From the NCBI GenBank assembly GCA_963795935.1, contig CAWCJO010000004.1:992001-1056000 (forward strand): a stretch of 64,000 bases of DNA, read 5' to 3'. Position numbers and translations under genes: made by a program. Positions within the stretch are counted from its first letter, which is position 1. Each line of letters starts with the position of its first letter. This document shows, piece by piece, positions 1 through 8,016 of the stretch. Source of the stretch: JAICMB01 sp963795935. Lineage in GTDB: Bacteria > Acidobacteriota > Terriglobia > Bryobacterales > Bryobacteraceae. Below the pieces are notes generated by a model. It saw only the letters and a program-made list of their open reading frames with translations, was not told where the DNA came from and did no database searches.

Positions 1-322
1 TCGGGATGTTGAGACCCTTTCCCTCAAACTGGTCGGCGAGCACCGTAATGCGGCCGTCATGCTCGGTGCGCGTTACGCGGCCGGCCTCGCACGCCAGCAA
101 ACGGCCCAGACGATCGAAGGTCAAGCCATTGGAGCGATTGCTGTCGGTGCGGAAGGCGGTGACGCTTTCATGGTCCCACTTCATGATTCTCCTGGCTTGA
201 ACGTCGCTGAAGAGCAGAAATCCCGCCCGGCTATAGGCGGGCCCTTCGGTAGCGAACATGCCATCGACAACCTTCTCTATTTTCGGAGTTGCGCCAACCA
301 ATCTCTCCAGGTTATCGGGCAT
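1..322 (-). CDS. SMP-30/gluconolactonase-like protein (3' end off window)
   Basis: This is the N-terminal part of a six-bladed beta-propeller of the SMP-30/gluconolactonase/LRE family, which hydrolyses sugar lactones or serves as a general hydrolase. Seen on the minus strand: the start MPDNLERL, then the family stretch VVDGMFATEGPAYS, a blade repeat with FSDVQARRI, and SNGLTFDRLGRLLACE. The C-terminal two thirds lie beyond base 1. The ATG follows directly on the TAA of the upstream Tat-signal gene (TAAATG), so the two genes are probably co-transcribed. It resembles the lactonase-like protein at 11163-12209 but is clearly a different copy. No signal peptide is visible. The family call is firm; the substrate is unknown. 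Confidence 0.8.
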   Translation of the reverse strand, partial: MPDNLERLVGATPKIEKVVDGMFATEGPAYSRAGFLLFSDVQARRIMKWDHESVTAFRTDSNRSNGLTFDRLGRLLACEAGRVTRTEHDGRITVLADQFEGKGLNIP

Positions 323-1587
323 TTACCAACCTCTGCCATGCGCGTAGAAAGAATGTTCCGGCGCGGCATAAGTTACTTGCAGCGCCGGAGTTTCGATCCG
401 CGTATGCCGGGCCGCCGACGCACCCAGAAACGAAAGCGCGCCGGAGGTCAGAAGGCTCCTCTCCACCGGGTAGGGGCATGTGCCGGTAACCATCATGCGC
501 GCAATTCCATGGACCAGCATGCTGTAGTCGTTGCGGCTTTCGACCGGCATATAACAAAGCGTGCTGTCGATTTCCTTCCGGCCCTTGACGTGAAATGCCG
601 CCAGACACCCGGCGGCGGCGTGCCCCTCTAACGCCAGAACGCCGCCGCGCGTACCGTCGTTGTATTCTATAAGCCATATCGCCGGATGCTCCACGGCTTC
701 CGGGCGTCCTGCCGGGCATTTCTCCGTCCGCGATAACGCAGCGTTCATCAGCTCCTTCGACCAGCGCCCTTCGTCCGCCGCGCGCCACACGGCGCCGTCT
801 ACCAGGCACTCGACGGATCTAATACCGCTTTCACCCTTCTCTGCGCCGCTCGAGAACCGATTGCAGGACATCTAATCCGGCAAACATGGCGCTAACAGAA
901 GCGCCGCCGCCGATTACCAGCGCATCCTCGAAATCGACGCCGAGTAAGTAGTTATGGTGCGCGCGATCGCCAAGCGGCGCATCGTCAAATCCACTGGGCA
1001 GAGGATAATCCAGTTCCGGCCGGCGGAAAGTAACCGCCGCGGACGATCCGGCCATCAGAGGGAAACCGCAAGTCCCGCGACCATTGAACCATTCTCTTGG
1101 CGCGATCCCAATCGGTCGAAAGAAAGCCCGCGCAATAGACCGGGACAGAGCGGCCGGCGCTTCTGAACACGTCTACCGTTTGCCGCAGGAATTCAAACGC
1201 CCGATCGCGCCGCGGCTCGCCCGCGTCGCCCACGATCAGGACTCCGTCCACCGCCAACTTGCCCGTTCCCAGGGTCAGCGCCTCCGGAATCGACCGCATG
1301 ACGGGAAATTCGTAGGCGCCGGACAGGCGACGCCCGAGATCCGTCGCCGGTATGTCATCCATGTACAGCGAAGCAATGCCGCAAGGAGGCGCATGGATGT
1401 CGTCGTCGATCCAATATCCTTGCAGAAACCTCGTGATTAAGTTGTCCGCCTCGGAGCGCATACCATACGAAACGGTAATTGCGGCTAATTTTTTCCGCGA
1501 TCCCGCGGGCGCCGTAACGTTCGCCTCCCGCGCTTCCAAACCGGAGGCGGCCAGAGATCCAAGTTTCAAAAAGCTTCGGCGCTTCAC
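323..1587 (-). CDS. Tat-exported uncharacterised protein, two frame breaks
   Basis: The reading starts MKRRSFLKLGSLAASG, a twin-arginine export signal, so the protein is probably exported folded. It continues through three frames. Frame 1 covers 1587 to about 1062, frame 2 about 1062 to 836, and frame 3 about 836 to 323. Removing one G from the GGG at 1060-1062 joins DLRFP to LMAGSSAAVTFRRPEL. Removing one C from the CCC at 834-836 joins LERRREG to ESGIRSVECLVDG. The joined product is about 420 residues and reads smoothly. I recall this kind of protein from Solibacter-type genomes, without an assigned function. Both breaks are in short homopolymers, so sequencing error is as likely as decay. 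It sits directly upstream of the SMP-30-like gene. Confidence 0.6.
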
Positions 1588-1592
1588 ATGCT

Positions 1593-2036
1593 TCAGAAGT
1601 GCAGGTTTTCGTACTCGGTGGACGTCAGCACGGTACCGGCCTCGGACGTATCCGGCGTGATGACGGGAGCGGTTCCGGCGACCTCTATTCTTTCCGAGGC
1701 GCTGCCCACCTCCAGGCGCAGGTCTACCCGGGTGGTGACGCCGACGTCCACCACTACGCCGGTCTCGACGGTCTTCTTGAATCCGGCGGCATCGGCCACG
1801 ACATCGTACGCTCCGGCGGGAAGCGTCAGCAGGGTGAAGCCGCCCTCGGCGTTCGTAACGACGCGGGTCGTAATGGACGTTCCTTCGTTTCGCGCTTGCA
1901 CCTCGACTCCGGGCACGGCTGCGCCCGAAGGATCGGTCACAGTGCCCTTAATCGATCCGCTCGTGGTTTGCGCGGTCATCGGCAGGCCGGCAATTGCGGC
2001 CAGGATGACCACCCTGAACGCTCGTTTGCGCTCCAT
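1593..2036 (-). pseudogene. Truncated TonB-receptor-like protein (N-terminal domain only)
   Basis: Start MERKRAFRVVILAAIAGLPM is a signal peptide. It is followed by a carboxypeptidase-regulatory-like beta domain (GSIKGTVTDPSGAAVPGVEV, then EGGFTLLTLPAGAYDVVADA) and the linker VAGTAPVITPDTSEAGTVL. Full-length relatives in this window run for about 1000-1150 residues. This one stops after about 147 residues, just where the plug domain should start (TSTEYENLHF then TGA). The next gene begins only 5 bp further on, so the plug and barrel appear to have been deleted. The ATG at 2034-2036 was chosen because residues upstream of it have no signal-peptide character. It could be an expressed secreted fragment, but a deletion remnant is the simplest reading. 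Confidence 0.65.
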
Positions 2037-2464
2037 GTTTATGCGCCTCCCAATAGGCCGGCGGGCCGGGCGATTTCCAATGCCCGCGAACCCATGAAAC
2101 GGACTGAGCATATCCCGCTTTGCGGCGCCGCGCAACTGAATTATTTGGAATTCCCGTTTACGAATGGTGAACCGGAGAAAGCAGTACGGCGCGGCATGGC
2201 GGCCGCAGGGTCGAATGGGTTGCTTAGCAATTCCGGAAAATTCGATAAGGCGGGGCCGATTTCTCCGGGTCATCGGCGCCGCACATGAAGTAACCGGTTT
2301 GTTATCGTTAATAATTCACGACTGAATCGGCGGTGAAGTCAGGGCGATTTGGAAGAGCGGCTGCCGAGCGCCCTGGAAGCGGCGACATCCGGCCGCGATG
2401 GCCCGACCCGTATCCCGCAGGGTCGACCGGAAGTTGTTTGCGGGTCCATGGCGAGGCGGCATAA
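2037..2464. other. Intergenic region between divergent genes
   Basis: About 430 bases separate the truncated receptor (minus) from the large secreted protein (plus). It should hold promoters for both, but I see no convincing paired boxes, hairpin or coding potential. A TATAAT hexamer at 2507-2512 with TTCAGA 17 bases upstream (2484-2489) lies just inside the assigned start of the plus-strand gene. This hints that the true start of that gene may lie further downstream. Confidence 0.35.
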
Positions 2465-5400
2465 ATGGAGATAACTGCAATCGTTCAGAGAGAGTTTTCA
2501 GGAAATTATAATCGAGGCATTTCACGCGCCAGCGGCGCGGGCCTGGGGGCATTGATAGCCGGGTTGGCGCTTGGCGCTTGGGTTTGGATTCGAAACCCGC
2601 TCCGAAGGGGCCGCGGCAGGGCGCAAGCTACGCGTCCGGCGAACGACGCAGCCAGACGGCGTGAAGCTCGGCCGCTGTCCGGAAATTTCAGCGTTGCATT
2701 GATCCTTCTTGCGTTCCCGATCGTCTTCGGCGCGGCCACGGCGCACGCGCAAACCGCGGGCGCGCGAGTATTGATCGTTTACAAGGTGAATGGACCCGAT
2801 AACAACAATAATGGCGTCAGCGACTCTCTGGAATTGGCGCAATATTATGCAACGGAGCGGAACGTACCCCAGAACAACTTAGTGGGATTGACCATTTCCG
2901 CCGGATCGGCCTATGGGACGGGTCAATATGGAACCTTTTACGCGGAGATGGTCCAGCCTATTCAGAACGCGCTGCAATCGATCGGATCGGCGAATATCGA
3001 CGTCATTTTGCTCGCGGGAGAATTACCTACCGTTGTGTACGATGGGTCCAACACCGCCCTGAGCGTGGATAGCGCGCTGATGGGCCTCTTTAGTCTTCCT
3101 TCCGCATCTAATGGCACGATCTCGAAGGGCGTGAATCCTTATTTCGATACTGCGCCGGGCTTTGACGCTTCGCCCGGCCATTTCAGCCACAGCGCCTATA
3201 ACTATAATGGAACGCCGATGTATCTGGTGACGCGGCTGGGGAGCGATTCGAGTCTACGCGGGATCGATCAGGTAGATCAAAGTCTGTACGCCGGCCGCTA
3301 TGTTTACCCTCAGGCCGGGTACTATTACGGAAACGCATATGTGGACAGCCTATATGGCGTTTCCGGCACGGCCACCCCGTATACAGATGCGTTCCTGTCC
3401 TCGCAGACAGCGGTTCAGGAAGGTCTGTACGACACGGCCATCGACGCGGATATGAACATTGCTTATGCCGAGCACTACGCGATTGCGGCGGGATTTCCAC
3501 TCAAATGGGAGAATACGACGACAGCGCTGAGTATCGGCGACGCGGGCGCGACCTTCAGCGACGGTTCCAGCGCTTTAAGCGCGCCACAGGCATTGTTTTA
3601 TGGCGGCTGGTATAACTTTGACAAATATAACAATGTCTTTGGATGGCTGCCCGGATCGGTGGCATGCGACCTGAACAGCGCGTCTTACTTCGGCATCCAA
3701 GCATTACATCATGGCGCGACGGCGGCGGCCTACGTCGTGAGTGAGCCATACCTGGACGGGCACCAGCGGCCAAATATCTTATATTATTATTTACTCAACG
3801 GATATACGTTCGCCGAGGCCTCGGCGCTGGCCACTCCTTATATCGGATGGATGGGGATTAATGAGGGCGACCCGCTGTATGCCCCGATGGGGACAAAATC
3901 GCCGGTAATCGATACGCAAGCGCCCGTGTTAAGTTCCGGTTACCCTAAACTGACTGTGAATCAGGCTACCGGCAATACTGCGATGAGCATCCTGGTGAAC
4001 AACACGCCGGAGCCGGAAGTAGTTACAGCCGAAGTCGAATATGGACCGGACAGCAATTATGGAAGCACAGCCAGTTCCGGAACGGTGTTCGCCCGCAGCC
4101 TGAGCGTATTGTTGCCTTGGGCGCCGGGGACGGTATATCACTACAGAATTATCTTGACGGACCCGGCCGGCAACGTCACGACGACGGGAGATTTTGCGAC
4201 GACGCCGACGGTGTCGATGACGGCCCCAGTGAATGGAGCGACGGTCACCGGCAGCGTAGTCGTGAGCGCAAATGCGGTGGACAACGCCGGAATCACCGGC
4301 GTCCAGTTTACGCTTGACGGCGCGAATTTAGGACCGGTTATCACCGGCGTGGGACCTTCCTACAGCATGTCGTGGGACACGACGGGCGCCAACAATGGAA
4401 CTCACATTCTTACGGCTGTGGCGACGAACGCCGCGCGGAACAGCGCGACTTCGAACAGCGTCTCGGTGACGGTGAACAATGGGGTTCCGGCGCCGGTGAT
4501 CTCGGCGGTTGCGGCGAGCGCCATCACGTCCGCGGGAGCGACCATTACATGGACCACGAATCAGGCCGCGGACTCGCAGGCGGCATACGGGACGACGAGC
4601 GCGTATGGGGCGAGCAGCGCGCTGAACGGCGCGTTGACGACGTCGCATTCCGTGACTCTGAGCGGGCTGGCGGCCTCGACGACCTATCATTACCAAGTTT
4701 TGTCGCGCAATGCGCAGGGGATTCTGGCCAGCTCCGGGGACTTCACGTTTACGACGGCGGCGGCGGGTCCCGCGCCGATTTTGCAGATCCATGCGGACGC
4801 CTCGGAGGTGAGCGGGGTGACGAACGGGTCGGTTGTGACGCCGGGCACGGCGCCGGCGGGGTTCACGGGAACGGTGGTGGTGAACGGCGGCGGGTCGGTG
4901 AACTTTGCGCCGGCCGAGGCGGGCAACGGAGTGTACTTCCTGAGTTGTTGCGCGAATACGAACAATGCGTATTACCGGTTCGCGGGCGCAATGGTGGGGA
5001 ATGCGTTCAACGTGAATCAGGGACAGGTCACATTCTACTTGAAATCGAGGTACAGCTTTGCGCAGCGGCAGGCCTCTGCCGGAGGGTTTCGCTATGCATT
5101 CGATGTGGGCGACGGCAACGGGCACTTATTCTACTTTTTGACGCAGGTGAGCTCGGGACGTCTGGAGTTCAGCTACATGGCGGACGGCTCGGCGCAGTAT
5201 TACTTCGTTCCGCAGGGGACGGAGGATACTTTGTACGGCAATGGCGTGATATTGAAGGTGACGCTGGGGTGGGATGGGAGCGCCGTCAAGCTGTATCTCA
5301 ACGACGCGCTGGTGAAGTCTACGCCGTATACTCCGCTTGCGGCCAACTGGACGGCGGCTTCGCACTTCGATCTGGGGGCGTACGACTATTACGGCTCCGG

Positions 5401-6715
5401 GTATGACGTCTCGGACGACATCATCGACGAGTTCACCTTGACGGGGCCGGTGACAATTCCCGACACGACGCCGCCGGTGGTTGCGATGACGGCGCCTGCG
5501 AATGGGGCGACGGTGACGGGCGCGGTGACGGTTGCGGCGAATGCGACGGACAACGTAGGGGTGGCGGGGGTGCAGTTCCAAGTTGACGGGAAGAATGTGG
5601 GCGGCGTGGTGACGGGCGCGGGGCCGATCTACAGCATGTCATGGGATACGACGACCGCCGTCAATGGGACTCACGTTCTTACGGCCATTGCGAGCGATGC
5701 GGCGGGCAACAGCGCGACCGCGAACAGCGTCTCGGTGACGGTGAACAATGGGGCTACGGCGCCGGTGATTTCGGCGGTTGCGGCGAGCGCCATCACGTCC
5801 ACGGGAGCGACCATTACATGGACCACGGACCAGGCCGCGGACTCGCAGGCGGCGTACGGGACAACGAGCGCCTATGGCGCAAACAGCGCGCTGAACGGCG
5901 CCCTGGTGACATCGCACTCCGTGAGTCTGAGCGGACTGGCGGCCTCGACGACCTATCATTACCAAGTGTTGTCGCGCAATGCGCAGGGGATTCTGGCCAG
6001 CTCCGGGGACTTCACGTTTACGACGGCGGCGGCGGGTTCCGCGCCGATTTTGCAGATCCATGCGGATGCCTCGGAGGTGAGCGGGGTGACGAACGGATCG
6101 GTTGTGACGCCGGGCACGGCGCCGGCGGGGTTCACGGGAACGGTGGTGGTGAACGGCGGCGGGTCGGTGAACTTCGCGCCGGCCGAGGCGGGCAACGGAG
6201 TGTACTTCCTGAGTTGTTGCGTGAATACGAACAATGCGTATTACCGGTTCGCGGGCGCGATGGTCGGGAATGTCTTCAACGTGAATCGGGGACAGGTCAC
6301 ATTCTACTTGAAATCGAGGTACAGCTTTGCGCAGCGTCAGGCCTCTGCCGGAGGGTTTCGCTACGCATTCGATGTGGGCGACGGCAACGGGCACTTATTC
6401 TACTTTTTGACGCAGGTGAGCTCGGGACGTCTGGAGTTCAGCTACATGGCGGACCGGTCGGCGCAGTATTACTTCGTTCCGCAGGGGACGGAGGATGCTC
6501 TATACGGCAATGGCGTGATATTGAAGGTGACGCTGGGGTGGGATGGGAGCGCCGTCAAGCTGTATCTCAACGACGCGCTGGTGAAGTCTACGCCGTATAC
6601 TCCGCTTGCGGCCAACTGGACGGCGGCTTCGCACTTCGATCTGGGAGCGTACGATTATTTCGGCGCCGGGTATGACGTCTCGGACGACATCATCGACGAG
6701 TTCGTGGCGCAATAA
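2465..6715 (+). CDS. Large secreted TIGR03790-type protein with duplicated Ig/FnIII/LamG-like module
   Basis: A 1416-residue protein. The stretch FSVALILLAFPIVFGAA ending in HAQ near residue 93 looks like a signal peptide, so the first 70 or so residues may not be translated. An in-frame TTG lies close by. Residues about 98-480 resemble the TIGR03790 family of secreted proteins of unknown function (VLIVYKVNGPDNNNNGVSDS, IDVILLAGELPTVVYDG). Then come a fibronectin-III-like domain (about 500-580), and twice in tandem an Ig-like domain (SVSVTVNNG), an FnIII-like domain (STTYHYQVLSRN) and a laminin-G-like lectin fold (LGWDGSAVKLYLND). The second module ends at the stop. The architecture suggests an extracellular carbohydrate or matrix-binding protein; that role is inferred. 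Confidence 0.75.
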   Translation: MEITAIVQREFSGNYNRGISRASGAGLGALIAGLALGAWVWIRNPLRRGRGRAQATRPANDAARRREARPLSGNFSVALILLAFPIVFGAATAHAQTAGARVLIVYKVNGPDNNNNGVSDSLELAQYYATERNVPQNNLVGLTISAGSAYGTGQYGTFYAEMVQPIQNALQSIGSANIDVILLAGELPTVVYDGSNTALSVDSALMGLFSLPSASNGTISKGVNPYFDTAPGFDASPGHFSHSAYNYNGTPMYLVTRLGSDSSLRGIDQVDQSLYAGRYVYPQAGYYYGNAYVDSLYGVSGTATPYTDAFLSSQTAVQEGLYDTAIDADMNIAYAEHYAIAAGFPLKWENTTTALSIGDAGATFSDGSSALSAPQALFYGGWYNFDKYNNVFGWLPGSVACDLNSASYFGIQALHHGATAAAYVVSEPYLDGHQRPNILYYYLLNGYTFAEASALATPYIGWMGINEGDPLYAPMGTKSPVIDTQAPVLSSGYPKLTVNQATGNTAMSILVNNTPEPEVVTAEVEYGPDSNYGSTASSGTVFARSLSVLLPWAPGTVYHYRIILTDPAGNVTTTGDFATTPTVSMTAPVNGATVTGSVVVSANAVDNAGITGVQFTLDGANLGPVITGVGPSYSMSWDTTGANNGTHILTAVATNAARNSATSNSVSVTVNNGVPAPVISAVAASAITSAGATITWTTNQAADSQAAYGTTSAYGASSALNGALTTSHSVTLSGLAASTTYHYQVLSRNAQGILASSGDFTFTTAAAGPAPILQIHADASEVSGVTNGSVVTPGTAPAGFTGTVVVNGGGSVNFAPAEAGNGVYFLSCCANTNNAYYRFAGAMVGNAFNVNQGQVTFYLKSRYSFAQRQASAGGFRYAFDVGDGNGHLFYFLTQVSSGRLEFSYMADGSAQYYFVPQGTEDTLYGNGVILKVTLGWDGSAVKLYLNDALVKSTPYTPLAANWTAASHFDLGAYDYYGSGYDVSDDIIDEFTLTGPVTIPDTTPPVVAMTAPANGATVTGAVTVAANATDNVGVAGVQFQVDGKNVGGVVTGAGPIYSMSWDTTTAVNGTHVLTAIASDAAGNSATANSVSVTVNNGATAPVISAVAASAITSTGATITWTTDQAADSQAAYGTTSAYGANSALNGALVTSHSVSLSGLAASTTYHYQVLSRNAQGILASSGDFTFTTAAAGSAPILQIHADASEVSGVTNGSVVTPGTAPAGFTGTVVVNGGGSVNFAPAEAGNGVYFLSCCVNTNNAYYRFAGAMVGNVFNVNRGQVTFYLKSRYSFAQRQASAGGFRYAFDVGDGNGHLFYFLTQVSSGRLEFSYMADRSAQYYFVPQGTEDALYGNGVILKVTLGWDGSAVKLYLNDALVKSTPYTPLAANWTAASHFDLGAYDYFGAGYDVSDDIIDEFVAQ
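4205..5440 (+). repeat. Internal tandem repeat, copy 1 (period 1269 bp)
   Basis: First copy of an in-frame duplication encoding Ig-like, FnIII-like and LamG-like domains. Matching points, for example the ATG at 4217 and at 5486 and the TTCACGTTT at 4742 and 6011, are all 1269 bases (423 codons) apart. Similarity is moderate in the Ig-like part and nearly complete in the FnIII/LamG part. Confidence 0.85.
5474..6709 (+). repeat. Internal tandem repeat, copy 2 (period 1269 bp)
   Basis: Second copy of the same module. From about 5940 to the end only scattered substitutions separate it from copy 1 (for example CCANTNN versus CCVNTNN, ADGSAQ versus ADRSAQ). This points to recent duplication or ongoing gene conversion. 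The copy ends in DIIDEF, followed directly by VAQ and the stop. Confidence 0.85.
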
Positions 6716-6740
6716 TCGCAACCAAACCGGCGATTCCCGT

Positions 6741-7907
6741 TCAGCTTACGACTTCAAAGACGAGGCATTTCAGATAGTGGGTCTCCGGGACGGTGAGGAG
6801 AATGGGATGGTCCAGGGCTTGCGTTCTGCGTTCGAGCACTCGGAGCGGCCGATGGGCATCGAGAGAGGCTTGGGCGACGGCCTCGAGCAGCGCGGCTTCG
6901 CTCATGTGGTGGGAGCAGGAGCAGGTCAGCAGGATTCCGCCGGGCGAGAGGAGGCGGAGGGCGCGGAGGTTGATCTCCTTATAGCCGCGGGCGGCGCTCT
7001 CCAGGTGCGACCGCGATTTGGCAAAGGCGGGCGGATCGAGTACCACGATATCGAACGCGCGGCGCGCGGCGGCGTAGGAGGCGAGGAGATCGAAGACATC
7101 GCATTCGCGGAATTCGATATTGCCGATGTGGTTGCGGGCGGCGTTGGCGGCGGCGGCGGCGAGCGCGGGGGCGGAGCTGTCGACCGCCTCAATAGAATCG
7201 CAGCGGGCGGCCATGTGCACCGCGAATCCGCCGGTTGAAGTGAAGCAATCGAGGGCGCGGCCGCGGGCATAACGCCGCGCGGCAACGTAGTTTTCGCGCT
7301 GATCCAAGAACACGCCGGTTTTTTGTCCGCGCAGCAGATCGGCGCCAAGCTCCAGGCCATTCATGTGGATGGCTACCGTTTCGGGAGCGTCGCCATGCAG
7401 CAGGCCGGACTCGAGCGGGAGCGATTCGCGGGAGCGCACGGCAACATCGTTGCGGGCGACGATGCCGCGGGGGGCGAAGAGCTCTTCGAGACAGCTCACG
7501 ATGGCGGGCTTGGCGCGGTCCATGCCTTGATCGAGCGTTTGAACGACGGCGTAGCCGGCGTAACGGTCGACAATCAGACCCGGCAAGCGGTCGCCTTCGC
7601 CGTGCACCAGGCGGTAAGCGTCCGAATCGGCGACCACGCGTTTGCGATACGATTCGGCGGCGGCGATGCGGCGCATAAAAAAGGAGCGGTCGAGGGTTTC
7701 GGCGCGGTCGCTGAGCAGGCGCAGGCAAATCTGAGAGGAGGAACTGAAATGGGCGGTGCCGAGAGCGCGCCCGCGCGGGTCGACCACCGTTACGGGGTCC
7801 CCAGGGGCTGCGGCGCCGCGGTCGAGGACATCGCTTGCGAAGATCCAGGGATGGCCGGAGGCAACGCGCTCGGCGCCTTTGCGGTTGATTCGAACGGTGG
7901 CGGGCAC
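6741..7907 (-). CDS. rlmI: RlmI/RlmK-family 23S rRNA cytosine methyltransferase
   Basis: A 388-residue SAM-dependent methyltransferase of the RlmI type, which in E. coli makes m5C1962 in 23S rRNA. An N-terminal PUA-like RNA-binding domain covers residues 1-80 (RINRKGAERVASGHPWIF). It is followed by GEGDRLPGLIVDRY, the conserved GQKTGVFLDQREN near 194-206, the SAM loop LDCFTSTGGFAVHMA (219-233) and motif IV LDPPAFAKS (290-298). The cysteine motif LLTCSCSHH (326-334) supplies the candidate nucleophile. Length is normal for the family and no frame break is seen. It is convergent with the large secreted protein (25 bp apart). The closely related RlmK/RlmL group is an alternative, but the PUA domain favours RlmI. 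Confidence 0.88.
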   Translation of the reverse strand: MPATVRINRKGAERVASGHPWIFASDVLDRGAAAPGDPVTVVDPRGRALGTAHFSSSSQICLRLLSDRAETLDRSFFMRRIAAAESYRKRVVADSDAYRLVHGEGDRLPGLIVDRYAGYAVVQTLDQGMDRAKPAIVSCLEELFAPRGIVARNDVAVRSRESLPLESGLLHGDAPETVAIHMNGLELGADLLRGQKTGVFLDQRENYVAARRYARGRALDCFTSTGGFAVHMAARCDSIEAVDSSAPALAAAAANAARNHIGNIEFRECDVFDLLASYAAARRAFDIVVLDPPAFAKSRSHLESAARGYKEINLRALRLLSPGGILLTCSCSHHMSEAALLEAVAQASLDAHRPLRVLERRTQALDHPILLTVPETHYLKCLVFEVVS

Positions 7908-8016
7908 CGTTTCAGTGTAGTGCGGCGCGTCCCGGTGGTTGCGTGTGCGCGCGCCGCGATCCGCTCGCCGAGGTTGGCGTGACGTCGGCGGCGCACGGCG
8001 TCAAAGCCGCAGAGCG

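Noticed and set aside
4205..6709. CRISPR-like or short tandem repeat array within the large secreted protein
   Set aside because: The periodicity is one 1269-bp coding duplication; no short spaced repeats are present.
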